From an uncultured Sulfurimonas sp. (lineage in GTDB: Bacteria > Campylobacterota > Campylobacteria > Campylobacterales > Sulfurimonadaceae): 22,183 nucleotides of DNA. The DNA is taken from NCBI GenBank assembly GCA_937914675.1, contig CALDOC010000158.1, forward strand, positions 1 through 22,183. The letters run 5' to 3'. Shown here piece after piece: positions 1-6,400 of the stretch; within the stretch, counting starts at the first letter, position 1, and every line of letters begins with the position of its first letter. The notes beneath the pieces were generated by a model. That model was not told the origin of the DNA. It searched no databases and was given only the letters and a program-made list of their open reading frames with translations. The translations under genes and the position numbers were made by a program.

Positions 1-403
1 GTTTAAGCAATCTTAAAAATCCCATAAACGACGCAAGGCTTATGAAGTCTGTTTTAGTAAAAAGAGGTTTTAATGTAATCTATAAAGAGAACGCCACAAA
101 AAGGGATATGAAAAAACTTGTGAAAGAGTTTACTCATAAACTCAGCAGTGGAGGGGTTGGACTTTATTATTTCGCAGGTCATGGGGTAGACGTAGGTGGT
201 AGAAACTATCTTATAGGGAGCGATTCCATCATAGAAGATAAAGATGAGGTGGAGTATGAAACTACATAACAAAAAAGATGAAAATCGCGACAAATGGTAC
301 TCAAAGCCCAGGAGTATACAACCAAATAAGAGGAGATTTTTTCTTCACTCTTCCAAAATCCTCCATCGGAACCTCGAATTCATTCGAGCCAAAAGGTAAA
401 TAG
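1..403 (+). pseudogene. Caspase-like (peptidase C14) protein, internally deleted remnant, 5' end outside window
   Basis: The frame is open from base 3 and reads through SNLKNPINDARLM before the first ATG at 42, so the gene begins left of the window. The segment to 269 matches the p20 start of bacterial caspase-like peptidases: an NPINDA helix, then YYFAGHG, whose His is the first member of the His/Cys dyad, then GGRNYLIGSD. It stops at TAA 267-269, before the expected ILDACR-type segment with the catalytic Cys. In another frame (about 258-403) the typical end of the same family follows: ATNGTQSPGVYNQIRGDFFF, then LPK and a stop at 401-403. The middle, including the Cys, is therefore missing and the flanks are out of frame, which suggests one internal deletion near 255-280. 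Such proteins act in programmed death, signalling or defence; this copy should be inactive. The domain call is strong; the deletion is inferred from family architecture. Confidence 0.8.
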
Positions 404-428
404 AGCCTCAAACAAGTTTGAGGTTCCG
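367..428. repeat. Cluster of nested inverted repeats between the caspase remnant and the DUF1566 gene
   Basis: Three inverted repeats interlock here. CGGAACCTC at 367-375 is complementary to GAGGTTCCG at 420-428. CTCGAAT 373-379 pairs with ATTCGAG 382-388 across a 2-nt loop. CCTCAAAC 406-413 pairs with GTTTGAGG 416-423 across 2 nt. There is no T-run after the stems, so this is not a standard intrinsic terminator. It could be a mosaic of a dispersed palindromic repeat, or an mRNA structure before the next gene. Confidence 0.6.
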
Positions 429-451
429 AAATATGAAATGGAGAATTGGTT

Positions 452-856
452 ATGAAAAAAAAAGTTATGGGAGTCTTCTTAGTTTTTGGCATCTCACTTA
501 TGGCGAATGACGTAGTGGTCGATGACGAAACAGGTCTGATATGGCAAGATAGCGCAAGCATAGTAAAAAAAGATTGGAGTGGAGCTAAAAGTTACTGTAA
601 AGATTTGTCTTTAGGAGGTTATAGCAACTGGAGACTTCCTCATATCGATGAGCTTATAAGCATAGTTGACACAAGTAGAAAAAGCCCTGCTATCAAGAAG
701 ATATTTAAAAATACTAAGTCAGATTACTACTGGAGTTCTACTGAGTATAAGGGTGATTCGTCTAAGGCTTGGGACCTCATTTTCTACAATGGCGGTGACC
801 TTTACAACGATAAGTCGAATGACTATTATGTTCGTTGCGTAGTAGGCAGACAGTAA
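452..856 (+). CDS. Secreted DUF1566 (Lcl C-terminal-like) domain protein
   Basis: A small exported protein of about 134 residues. The start ATG 452 is preferred over the in-frame TTG 446 because TGGAG lies at 439-443 and the product then opens with a clean signal peptide: a lysine-rich start, a hydrophobic VMGVFLVFGISL core and an A-N-D cleavage region near residue 18. The mature part is one DUF1566 domain, with DDETGLIWQD, a conserved YCKDLSLGGYSNWRLP segment, ELISIVD, a YYWSSTEY strand and a final YYVRCV. This fold occurs in surface and periplasmic proteins, often near or fused to other modules. Function is unknown. It follows the caspase remnant by 48 nt on the same strand, so the two may once have been one operon. 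It could also be a surviving fragment of a larger multi-DUF1566 protein, although its signal peptide argues it is complete. Confidence 0.8.
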   Translation: MKKKVMGVFLVFGISLMANDVVVDDETGLIWQDSASIVKKDWSGAKSYCKDLSLGGYSNWRLPHIDELISIVDTSRKSPAIKKIFKNTKSDYYWSSTEYKGDSSKAWDLIFYNGGDLYNDKSNDYYVRCVVGRQ

Positions 857-970
857 TTTTGTATTTTGTGATTTGAAAAATGTAATGTAATGGAAGAGGA
901 GACAGTTCTTATCTCGTTATTTATGGATTTTTAAGTAATGACAAACAGTAGGGAGACAAGGGATAACATG

Positions 971-1030
971 CTAGTTTAGCATAGGTGCAAAGATGCACAT
1001 AAGAATGATTACGATGACAATCTTATTCAT
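971..1030 (-). CDS. 19-residue hydrophobic peptide, candidate type I toxin
   Basis: The minus strand encodes MNKIVIVIILMCIFAPMLN with ATG at 1030-1028 and TAG at 973-971. A strong Shine-Dalgarno AAGGGAGA (1042-1035) lies 4 nt before the ATG. The product is one short, almost wholly aliphatic membrane segment after a single Lys. Size and composition resemble the Ibs peptides of the Sib/Ibs type I toxin-antitoxin family; this is a similarity of type, not proof of homology. The mRNA could hide its translation signals. The SD can pair with two adjacent downstream sites (950-956 with 1035-1041, and 957-963 with 1037-1043). The likely first ten transcribed bases (1142-1133) are complementary to 1020-1011 within codons 4-7. 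A small hairpin (968-982) spans the stop codon. It could still be a chance ORF, but the coincidence of promoter, SD and pairing argues against that. Confidence 0.5.
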   Translation of the reverse strand: MNKIVIVIILMCIFAPMLN

Positions 1031-1060
1031 AAAATCTCCCTTGATGTGATTTAGGAGGGC

Positions 1061-1098
1061 AAAAAAAAAGGTTAGGAGGTAATTAATCTCCTAACCTT
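1061..1098 (-). terminator. Intrinsic terminator on the minus strand
   Basis: Read on the minus strand, AAGGTTAGGAG (1098-1088) pairs perfectly with CTCCTAACCTT (1078-1068) across a 9-nt loop and runs into an unbroken stretch of T to 1061. It lies between the predicted promoter and the 19-codon ORF, so full-length transcription of that ORF would need read-through. Confidence 0.75.
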
Positions 1099-1142
1099 GA
1101 AAAGCTTTTACCGCTCCATAAATCACACTAAGTTGTCATCGT
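1061..1142 (-). ncRNA. Predicted ~82-nt structured leader or small RNA upstream of the hydrophobic ORF
   Basis: A predicted transcript starts at A1142, six bases after the TATAAT box, and would end in the T-run at 1069-1061. It contains ACGATGACAA (complementary to codons 4-7 of the downstream ORF) and, from 1127 to 1114, a segment complementary to 1057-1045 just before the ORF's SD (13 pairs, one bulge at 1118). It closes with an intrinsic terminator. It may be the attenuated leader of the toxin-like mRNA, or a separate small RNA that base-pairs with the read-through mRNA. Existence and ends are inferred from signals only. Confidence 0.45.
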
Positions 1143-1148
1143 GCAGGA

Positions 1149-1154
1149 ATTATA
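1149..1154 (-). promoter_or_regulatory. -10 box of the minus-strand toxin-like unit
   Basis: A perfect TATAAT on the minus strand (1154-1149) with T-rich DNA upstream and no good -35, as is common for sigma-70 promoters in Campylobacterota. The sixth base after it is followed by A1142, the first base of the ACGATGACAA arm of the inverted repeat 1011-1020/1133-1142, so the predicted start coincides with the edge of the structure. Confidence 0.6.
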
Positions 1155-1180
1155 ACAGATAATTGTAAAAAAGGAAATAA

Positions 1181-1327
1181 ATGCCAGAAAGTATCGTGTA
1201 TGGCACAGATTTTAATTTAGGAGCAAGATAAAAGGATATACAATGCAAATGATTGGAAATAATGTGGTCAAAGAAGCTCAAAGAAAAAGGTGAACTGAAA
1301 GAAAGACTAGATAATTTAACAAAATAA
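1181..1327 (+). other. Intergenic stretch with micro-ORFs, possibly a gene remnant
   Basis: Between the toxin-like unit and cysK there are three very short + strand ORFs. One is 16 codons at 1181-1231 after AAAGGAAATAA. One starts at ATG 1243 after AAAGGATAT. One at 1262-1327 reads MWSKKLKEKGELKERLDNLT and a final K before its stop. The last looks like the charged helical end of a protein and may be the tail of a decayed gene. I recognise no family and cannot show that any is translated. The rest of 857-950 shows nothing I can name. Confidence 0.25.
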
Positions 1328-1340
1328 AAGGAATTTTAAG

Positions 1341-2267
1341 ATGAAGATAGCGAATAACATTACGGAACTCATAGGCAATACGCCTCTTGTTAGGCTCAAC
1401 AAAGCCTCAAAACTAACAGGTGCGACTATCCTTGGTAAGTGTGAGTTCATGAACCCGACGAGTTCGGTAAAAGATAGAATCGGTTTTAACATGATAAGAC
1501 GAGCGCAAGAAGCTGGGAAGGTAAACGCCGACACTACGATTATAGAGCCGACGAGCGGAAACACCGGCATAGCTTTGGCGGCCAATTGCGCGGCGCAAGA
1601 TTTGAAGCTCATACTTACGATGCCAGACTCCATGAGCGTTGAGAGACGTACGCTTCTTAAAGCTCTTGGCGCTGAGTTGGTTTTGACGCCTGCGGCTAAG
1701 GGCATGAAAGGGGCTATCGCAAAAGCTGAGGAGTTACAAGCGGAGACTCCAAACTCCATCATACTTCAGCAGTTTGCAAATCCGGCAAATCCTGAGATTC
1801 ACACGCTTACGACCGCGGTGGAAATTTTAAGAGACACCGATGGAAATATTGACGCTTTCGTGGCGGCGGTTGGAACGGGAGGAACGCTTACGGGAACTTC
1901 AAAGGTTTTAAAAGAGAAGATAAGCGACATCGCCATTTTTGCGGTTGAGCCTTTAAGCTCCGCGATACTCTCCGGCGAAGCCCCGTCTCCTCATAAGATT
2001 CAAGGCATCGGCGCTGGATTTATTCCAGATATTTTAGACACTACGATTTATGGTGAAGTGATAAAAGTCAGCAATGAAGACGCGATTAGCACGGCAAAAG
2101 CGTTGGCAAAAGAGGAGGGTTTACTCGTTGGCATCTCCGCCGGAGCCAACGTTTGGGCGGCGATGCAAGTGGCGTCTCGCCCCGAGTTTCAAGGCAAGAC
2201 GATAGTCACCATCCTTTGTGATACGGGAGAGAGATACTTAAGTACAGACTTATTTAGTGAAGTCTAG
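1341..2267 (+). CDS. cysK: Cysteine synthase (O-acetylserine sulfhydrylase)
   Basis: This cytosolic PLP enzyme makes L-cysteine from O-acetylserine and sulfide. At 308 residues it is of normal CysK length. ELIGNTPLVRL at 9-19 opens the fold, Lys44 in NPTSSVKDRIG is the Schiff-base lysine, TSGNTGI (71-77) binds the substrate carboxylate, and the GTGGTLTG loop (about 178-185) holds the PLP phosphate. The C-terminal VGISAGAN is also family-typical. The ATG at 1341 follows AAAGGAATTTTAAG. Its stop overlaps the GTG start of the next gene, so the two are probably co-transcribed. The middle of the gene (for example 1561-1620, 32 of 60 bases G or C) is clearly richer in G+C than the genes after it, which may reflect selection on a highly expressed gene or a different origin. 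CysM-type activity cannot be excluded. Confidence 0.95.
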   Translation: MKIANNITELIGNTPLVRLNKASKLTGATILGKCEFMNPTSSVKDRIGFNMIRRAQEAGKVNADTTIIEPTSGNTGIALAANCAAQDLKLILTMPDSMSVERRTLLKALGAELVLTPAAKGMKGAIAKAEELQAETPNSIILQQFANPANPEIHTLTTAVEILRDTDGNIDAFVAAVGTGGTLTGTSKVLKEKISDIAIFAVEPLSSAILSGEAPSPHKIQGIGAGFIPDILDTTIYGEVIKVSNEDAISTAKALAKEEGLLVGISAGANVWAAMQVASRPEFQGKTIVTILCDTGERYLSTDLFSEV

Positions 2268-2847
2268 ATATTTAGAGACGATTAAAGCGATTGATGGAAA
2301 GATTTATAATCTCTCTTTTCATCAAGAACGTTATGAGGGCGTTTTAAAATCTTTGGGAGTCACTCAATTCAAAAGACTTCAGGAATATTTGAATCCACCT
2401 TCTCATGACATGTATAGATGTCGTTTAGTTTATACCAAAGATAGTATTGAAGTCACGTATCATCTTTACAAAAAACGAGAAATAAAAAGTTTGAAATTAG
2501 TTTATGAGAACAATATCATATACAATCAAAAGAATGAAGATAGAAAAAACATAGACTTGCTTTTTTTAAATAAAGAGAACGCCGATGACGTTTTGATAAT
2601 AAAAAATAATCTTGTAACGGACACAAGCGTCGCTAACGTCGCTTTTTTTGATGGAAGCAGATGGATGACGCCGGCGAAGCCACTTTTAGAGGGAACGACT
2701 AGGGCTAGGTTGCTGGAGGAGGGCAAAATATTTGCGCGAGACATAAGCGTGAATGATTTGAAAAATTATACAAACATAGCTTTATTGAATGCTATGATAG
2801 ATTTTGATATACTATCGCCAAAAAACATAGGGGATTTTTATTGCTAG
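2257..2847 (+). CDS. Class IV aminotransferase / PabC-like aminodeoxychorismate lyase
   Basis: A PLP protein of fold type IV (196 residues), related to PabC, which cleaves 4-amino-4-deoxychorismate to p-aminobenzoate and pyruvate for folate synthesis. The GTG start at 2257 overlaps the end of cysK by 11 nt. Lys92 in YNQKNEDR sits where PabC has its PLP lysine. DDVLIIKNNLVTDTSVANVAFF (110-131) is the DE-L---G-V-E-S-N-F block of the family, and WMTPAKPLLEGTTRARLLEEG (136-156) is the classic WxTPxxxxLLxGxxR segment. It is shorter than the usual ~270 residues, mainly at the N-terminal domain. Exact substrate is uncertain: D-amino acid or branched-chain transaminases share these motifs. Its neighbour cysK says little about function. 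Confidence 0.8.
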   Translation: MKSRYLETIKAIDGKIYNLSFHQERYEGVLKSLGVTQFKRLQEYLNPPSHDMYRCRLVYTKDSIEVTYHLYKKREIKSLKLVYENNIIYNQKNEDRKNIDLLFLNKENADDVLIIKNNLVTDTSVANVAFFDGSRWMTPAKPLLEGTTRARLLEEGKIFARDISVNDLKNYTNIALLNAMIDFDILSPKNIGDFYC

Positions 2848-3302
2848 AAAATGTAATCGAAGATATAGAATTTATGCAAATAATGCAGAAAAACATTCAA
2901 GACATGATAGTTTATTTATTTGAGAAAGAACAAAATTTTGGTATTTTGTGTAGAATAGAAGACGTAAGCTTTGAGCCTGATTTACCAGCGAGTATACATT
3001 CGGAATTTAGACCGCTTACTCTTTTTTTTCTTGCGGGATATACGTTTGAAACCGCTCATATAAATAATTCCACTTTGATTTTTGAAGCGGGTTTTGGAAG
3101 TGACAACTACGGAAGCATCGTGAGTTTGCCCCTTTTGAGCATTATGCAAATAATCATAGATGAAACGCCTGTTCTTATAAATTTGTCAGAACATAAAGAG
3201 ATAAAAAGCGTTCAAAAAATAAAGGAAGACGATAGCGGAGTCGAGAATTCCATGGCTTCATTTTTATCAAACCCGGAAAACTCAAAATTTATTAAAAAAT
3301 AA
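2841..3302 (+). CDS. Conserved hypothetical, possible SspB-like ClpXP adaptor
   Basis: A 153-residue soluble protein without signal peptide. It starts at TTG 2841, overlapping the previous gene by 7 nt, with GGGG at 2830-2833 as ribosome site. I do not recognise it with certainty. Residues about 78-115, with STLIFEAGFGSDNYGSIVSL followed by an isoleucine-rich strand, resemble the core of SspB, where the pattern is FNARFGG, a short turn, then (V/I)SVPxxAVLAIYARENG. After the globular part comes an acidic, flexible region (EDDSG, NSMASFLSNPE) and a short basic tail FIKK, similar in layout to SspB's disordered linker and its ClpX-binding tail ending in VVK. If correct, it would deliver ssrA-tagged or other proteins to ClpXP. 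The N-terminal third does not match strongly. Confidence 0.4.
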   Translation: MLENVIEDIEFMQIMQKNIQDMIVYLFEKEQNFGILCRIEDVSFEPDLPASIHSEFRPLTLFFLAGYTFETAHINNSTLIFEAGFGSDNYGSIVSLPLLSIMQIIIDETPVLINLSEHKEIKSVQKIKEDDSGVENSMASFLSNPENSKFIKK

Positions 3303-3320
3303 ACTTGAGAGTTTGAAAAG

Positions 3321-4223
3321 TTAGATCTTATTTAAAGATAGTAAAAAGTTAACTACGTTGTCGACAAATGCGTCATGTTTTCTATCTTTGGAGTAAGCGA
3401 TGTAAAATTTTCTCGTAATTTTATGATTTTTTAGTCTTGCTTCAAAAAGCGTGCCGTTCTCAATTTCAGTTTGCGCCACATGACGGGACATGATGGAAAC
3501 AAGAGGTTTTTCGCTCGCTTTATCCGCTCGCATGATAGACTCTTTAATTGCGGTTGTGCTTGCCAAAATGCCAATAACGTTAAAATGATTGCATTGAACG
3601 CCGATGTCTTCGAACGCTTCGGCCGTTAATCTTCTTGTGTTTGAATCTTCATTACGACAAATCCAATCAAATTCAAGCAACTCGTCAGCTACCAAGTTCT
3701 TTTTTATAGGCTTGTTTGAAATTAATACGAGTTCATCTTCCACCCATTCTCTATATATTATTCCCTCTTCAAGAATAGGCGATTCTATGAGCGCTACGTC
3801 TATCTTTTTATCTATTAGTTGTTCAATAATGTTTGCAGACCAATCAACGTTCATAAATACTTCATTCTCAATGCGCTTTTTAATCTCTCCAAGGTAGTTT
3901 GGTAAAATATAGTTGCCAATCGTAAATGACGAACCCATAATAAACGTAAAATCTTTGTTGATAATTTTGAGTAAATCTTTTTCACTAGCGGCAATCGTTT
4001 TTTCAAGTCTTTGCGCGATTCTAAAAAGGTCTTCACCCTCTTTTGTTAATAAAATGCCATTCTTTTTTCTATCTACTATCTTCGTATTGAGATAATCTTC
4101 TATAAATTTAATTTGTTGCGTAACGGCGGGTTGTGAAATGCCTAACTTTGCTGACGCTTTAGAGAAACTCTTCTCTTTTATGACCATCAAAAATGTTTGT
4201 AATTTAGCAAAATCTTTTAACAT
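3321..4223 (-). CDS. LysR-family transcriptional regulator
   Basis: A full-length LTTR of 300 residues. The N-terminal winged helix-turn-helix is clear: FLMVIKEKSFSKASAKLGIS then QPAVTQQIKFIEDYLNTKIV (about 11-50), followed by the linker helix to about residue 90 and a periplasmic-binding-like effector domain with FTIGNYILPNYL and DVALIES. The ATG at 4223 is preceded by AGGAATT. It is convergent with the cysK operon and divergent from uvrD. LTTRs usually repress their own gene and control a neighbouring operon in response to a small molecule; a dyad box lies 35 nt before the start (4258-4272). Which genes it controls is not evident; CysB-like control of cysK is possible but the protein shows nothing specific to CysB. 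Confidence 0.9.
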   Translation of the reverse strand: MLKDFAKLQTFLMVIKEKSFSKASAKLGISQPAVTQQIKFIEDYLNTKIVDRKKNGILLTKEGEDLFRIAQRLEKTIAASEKDLLKIINKDFTFIMGSSFTIGNYILPNYLGEIKKRIENEVFMNVDWSANIIEQLIDKKIDVALIESPILEEGIIYREWVEDELVLISNKPIKKNLVADELLEFDWICRNEDSNTRRLTAEAFEDIGVQCNHFNVIGILASTTAIKESIMRADKASEKPLVSIMSRHVAQTEIENGTLFEARLKNHKITRKFYIAYSKDRKHDAFVDNVVNFLLSLNKI

Positions 4224-4257
4224 AATAATTCCTATAAGTAAAATTGATAATAAAATT

Positions 4258-4272
4258 ATAACTCATAATTAT
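4258..4272. promoter_or_regulatory. LTTR-type operator box
   Basis: ATAACTCATAATTAT is an interrupted dyad (ATAA-N7-TTAT) that contains the T-N11-A core of LysR-regulator sites. It lies 35 nt upstream of the LysR start and about 42 nt before the uvrD -10 box, so it could serve autoregulation. The region is very A+T-rich, which makes chance occurrence likely enough to keep confidence low. Confidence 0.4.
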
Positions 4273-4313
4273 AATTAAAGCAATAGGTTTGTGAGATTTT
4301 ACGACAATTTAGA

Positions 4314-4319
4314 TATAAT
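4314..4319 (+). promoter_or_regulatory. -10 box for the uvrD-truB-csrA-ispE-smpB operon
   Basis: A perfect TATAAT within AGATATAATAAATT, 30 nt before the likely uvrD start. It is the only obvious promoter between the divergent LysR gene and the long + strand gene run. Confidence 0.55.
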
Positions 4320-4348
4320 AAATTAACAAACTAAAATAATTGGTAGTA

Positions 4349-6400
4349 ATGATGGAAAAAATTTTTGGTAAATTGAATGAGTCTCAGTCAAACGCTGTGA
4401 AACAGACGGAGGGGCCGGTGCTCATTTTAGCTGGAGCCGGCAGTGGTAAAACGACAACCATTATCTCTCGTTTAGCGTACTTGATAGAAGAAGTTGGGAT
4501 TCCCGCTTCAAATACTTTAACCTTAACCTTTACGAACAAAGCCGCAAAAGAGATGAAAGAACGTTCTCTCGCCATGATGGAAAACGTGGCTTATCCTCCA
4601 CTTCTTTGTACTTTTCATAAGTTTGGACTTCTTTTTTTAAAGTTTAACATCCATCTTTTAAAACGGCATAATAATTTTGTAGTGATAGACACGGATGATA
4701 AAAAGCGAATCATTAAAAAAATAAACGCAGAACTTCCAACTCCCTTGATAGCGAGTGAAATATCACGCTATAAAAACTCTCTTATGACGCCAGACGACGC
4801 TTACTCTCAAGCTGAACTTTTTAATTATAAACAGATTGCTGAGGTGTATGCAAAGTATGAAGAGTATCTTCATGAAAACAATTTAGTTGATTTTGACGAT
4901 CTTATAGCTTTAACTTATAAGCTTTTAGTTGAAAATCCAGAACTTGCAAAAGTTACGTCTGACAAGTATAAGTACATTATGATTGACGAGTATCAAGATA
5001 CAAATGAACTTCAGTTAAAACTTATACAAAAACTTTGCACGTCTCATAACAATATTTGCGTCGTTGGCGATGACGATCAAAGCATTTATGGTTGGCGCGG
5101 GGCTCATATAAGGAACATTATAGAGTTTGACCAAGATTTTAAAGGCGTGCATGTTTTTAAACTAGAAGAAAACTATCGTTCTCGCTCGCCAATACTCAAA
5201 GTGGCCAACTCTTTGATAGAACATAATCGCTCGCGTTTAGGTAAAAAACTCATCTCCACTCGTGGAGACGGGGAAGACGTAACGATTCTCAAGTCAAATG
5301 ACGAGAGTGAAGAAGCGAGGAAGATAGCCGACAAGATAAATAAACTTTTAAATGAGGGCGTAAAAGCTACGGACATAGCGATTCTTTATCGCGTCAACGT
5401 TCTTAGTCGTTCCATAGAAGAGGGGCTCAATCGCGCTGGAATAGCTTACAAACTTGTGGGAGGTTTGCGCTTTTACGATCGCGCCGAGATAAAAGACCTT
5501 ATCTCTTACATAAGAGTTATAACAAATTATCATGACGACTTCTCATTTAAGCGCATAGTCAACAAACCAAAACGCGGGCTTGGAAAAGCTAGCGTTGATA
5601 AAGTGGAGTTGGCGGCTCATGCGAATGGAACTTCCATATATGAGTATATCAAGAGTGTTCCTTTGCGAGAACTAGAGGCGCTTGTGAAGAGGAAAAATGC
5701 CACTACGTTAAAAGAGTTTATTAAAAACATAGAAGAAATCGCAAAATTGGCCAGTGAATCCACTTATGAGTTTATAGATGTTTTAGAAGAGACTTTTCAT
5801 CTGAAAAACATCTATAAAGGTTTGCAAGACGAAGACGATAGAGTTCTAAACATAGATGAGTTTTATGGGCTGTTTCGCGATTTTGTGAAGAAAACGCCAG
5901 ACGCTAGTTTGGATGAATTTTTAAACGAGTTGACGCTTCAAAGCGAACAAGACCAAGTGGAGGGTGAAAGCATCTATATGATGAGCATTCACGCTTCAAA
6001 AGGTTTGGAGTTTAATCATGTGTTTATTATCGGAGTGGAAGAGGGTTTTTTACCTCTCATCGGCGATGGCAGCGACTTGGAGGAGGAGAGGCGTTTAGGG
6101 TATGTCGCCATGACTCGGGCGAAAGAGACGTTGACTCTCTCTCATGTAAGTAGTAGATTTTACAAGGGTAGAAGAAGCGAGTTGCAAAAGAGTAGGTTTT
6201 TTAATGAAGCCGGGCTTTCTCAAGGCTCTCTAATAGTTGAAAAAAACACGTCTTTCAAAAAAGGCGATTTGGTTCGTCATAAACTATTTGGAACGGGTCG
6301 CATAGTGGGAGTGAGCAAGTCGGGAAGAGAGTTTAAACTCAACATCAATTTTGCAGGCACAAAACGTGATATACTCGCGTCATTCGTTGAGAAATTATGA
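4349..6400 (+). CDS. uvrD: UvrD/PcrA/Rep-family superfamily I DNA helicase
   Basis: A 3'-5' DNA helicase of about 683 residues that acts in nucleotide-excision and mismatch repair or in clearing RecA and stalled forks. All SF1A motifs are present: Q-motif LNESQSNAV, Walker A AGAGSGKTTT (28-37), Ia TLTFTNKAAKEM, II MIDEYQDTNE, III VVGDDDQSIYGWRG, IV LEENYRSRSPI, V MMSIHASKGLEF and VI LGYVAMTRAKE. The last 50 residues (GDLVRHKLFGTGRIVGV) are the C-terminal Tudor-like domain that binds RNA polymerase in UvrD/PcrA. I use ATG 4349; ATG 4352 or TTG 4340 are possible and none has a strong SD. The gene order uvrD-truB-csrA-ispE-smpB is that of Campylobacter jejuni Cj1101-Cj1105. It overlaps truB by 4 nt (ATGA). 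Confidence 0.93.
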   Translation: MMEKIFGKLNESQSNAVKQTEGPVLILAGAGSGKTTTIISRLAYLIEEVGIPASNTLTLTFTNKAAKEMKERSLAMMENVAYPPLLCTFHKFGLLFLKFNIHLLKRHNNFVVIDTDDKKRIIKKINAELPTPLIASEISRYKNSLMTPDDAYSQAELFNYKQIAEVYAKYEEYLHENNLVDFDDLIALTYKLLVENPELAKVTSDKYKYIMIDEYQDTNELQLKLIQKLCTSHNNICVVGDDDQSIYGWRGAHIRNIIEFDQDFKGVHVFKLEENYRSRSPILKVANSLIEHNRSRLGKKLISTRGDGEDVTILKSNDESEEARKIADKINKLLNEGVKATDIAILYRVNVLSRSIEEGLNRAGIAYKLVGGLRFYDRAEIKDLISYIRVITNYHDDFSFKRIVNKPKRGLGKASVDKVELAAHANGTSIYEYIKSVPLRELEALVKRKNATTLKEFIKNIEEIAKLASESTYEFIDVLEETFHLKNIYKGLQDEDDRVLNIDEFYGLFRDFVKKTPDASLDEFLNELTLQSEQDQVEGESIYMMSIHASKGLEFNHVFIIGVEEGFLPLIGDGSDLEEERRLGYVAMTRAKETLTLSHVSSRFYKGRRSELQKSRFFNEAGLSQGSLIVEKNTSFKKGDLVRHKLFGTGRIVGVSKSGREFKLNINFAGTKRDILASFVEKL

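Noticed and set aside
1316..1762. 148-codon minus-strand reading frame opposite cysK
   Set aside because: It lies wholly opposite a well-supported cysK gene in its G+C-rich part; no ribosome site or family features.
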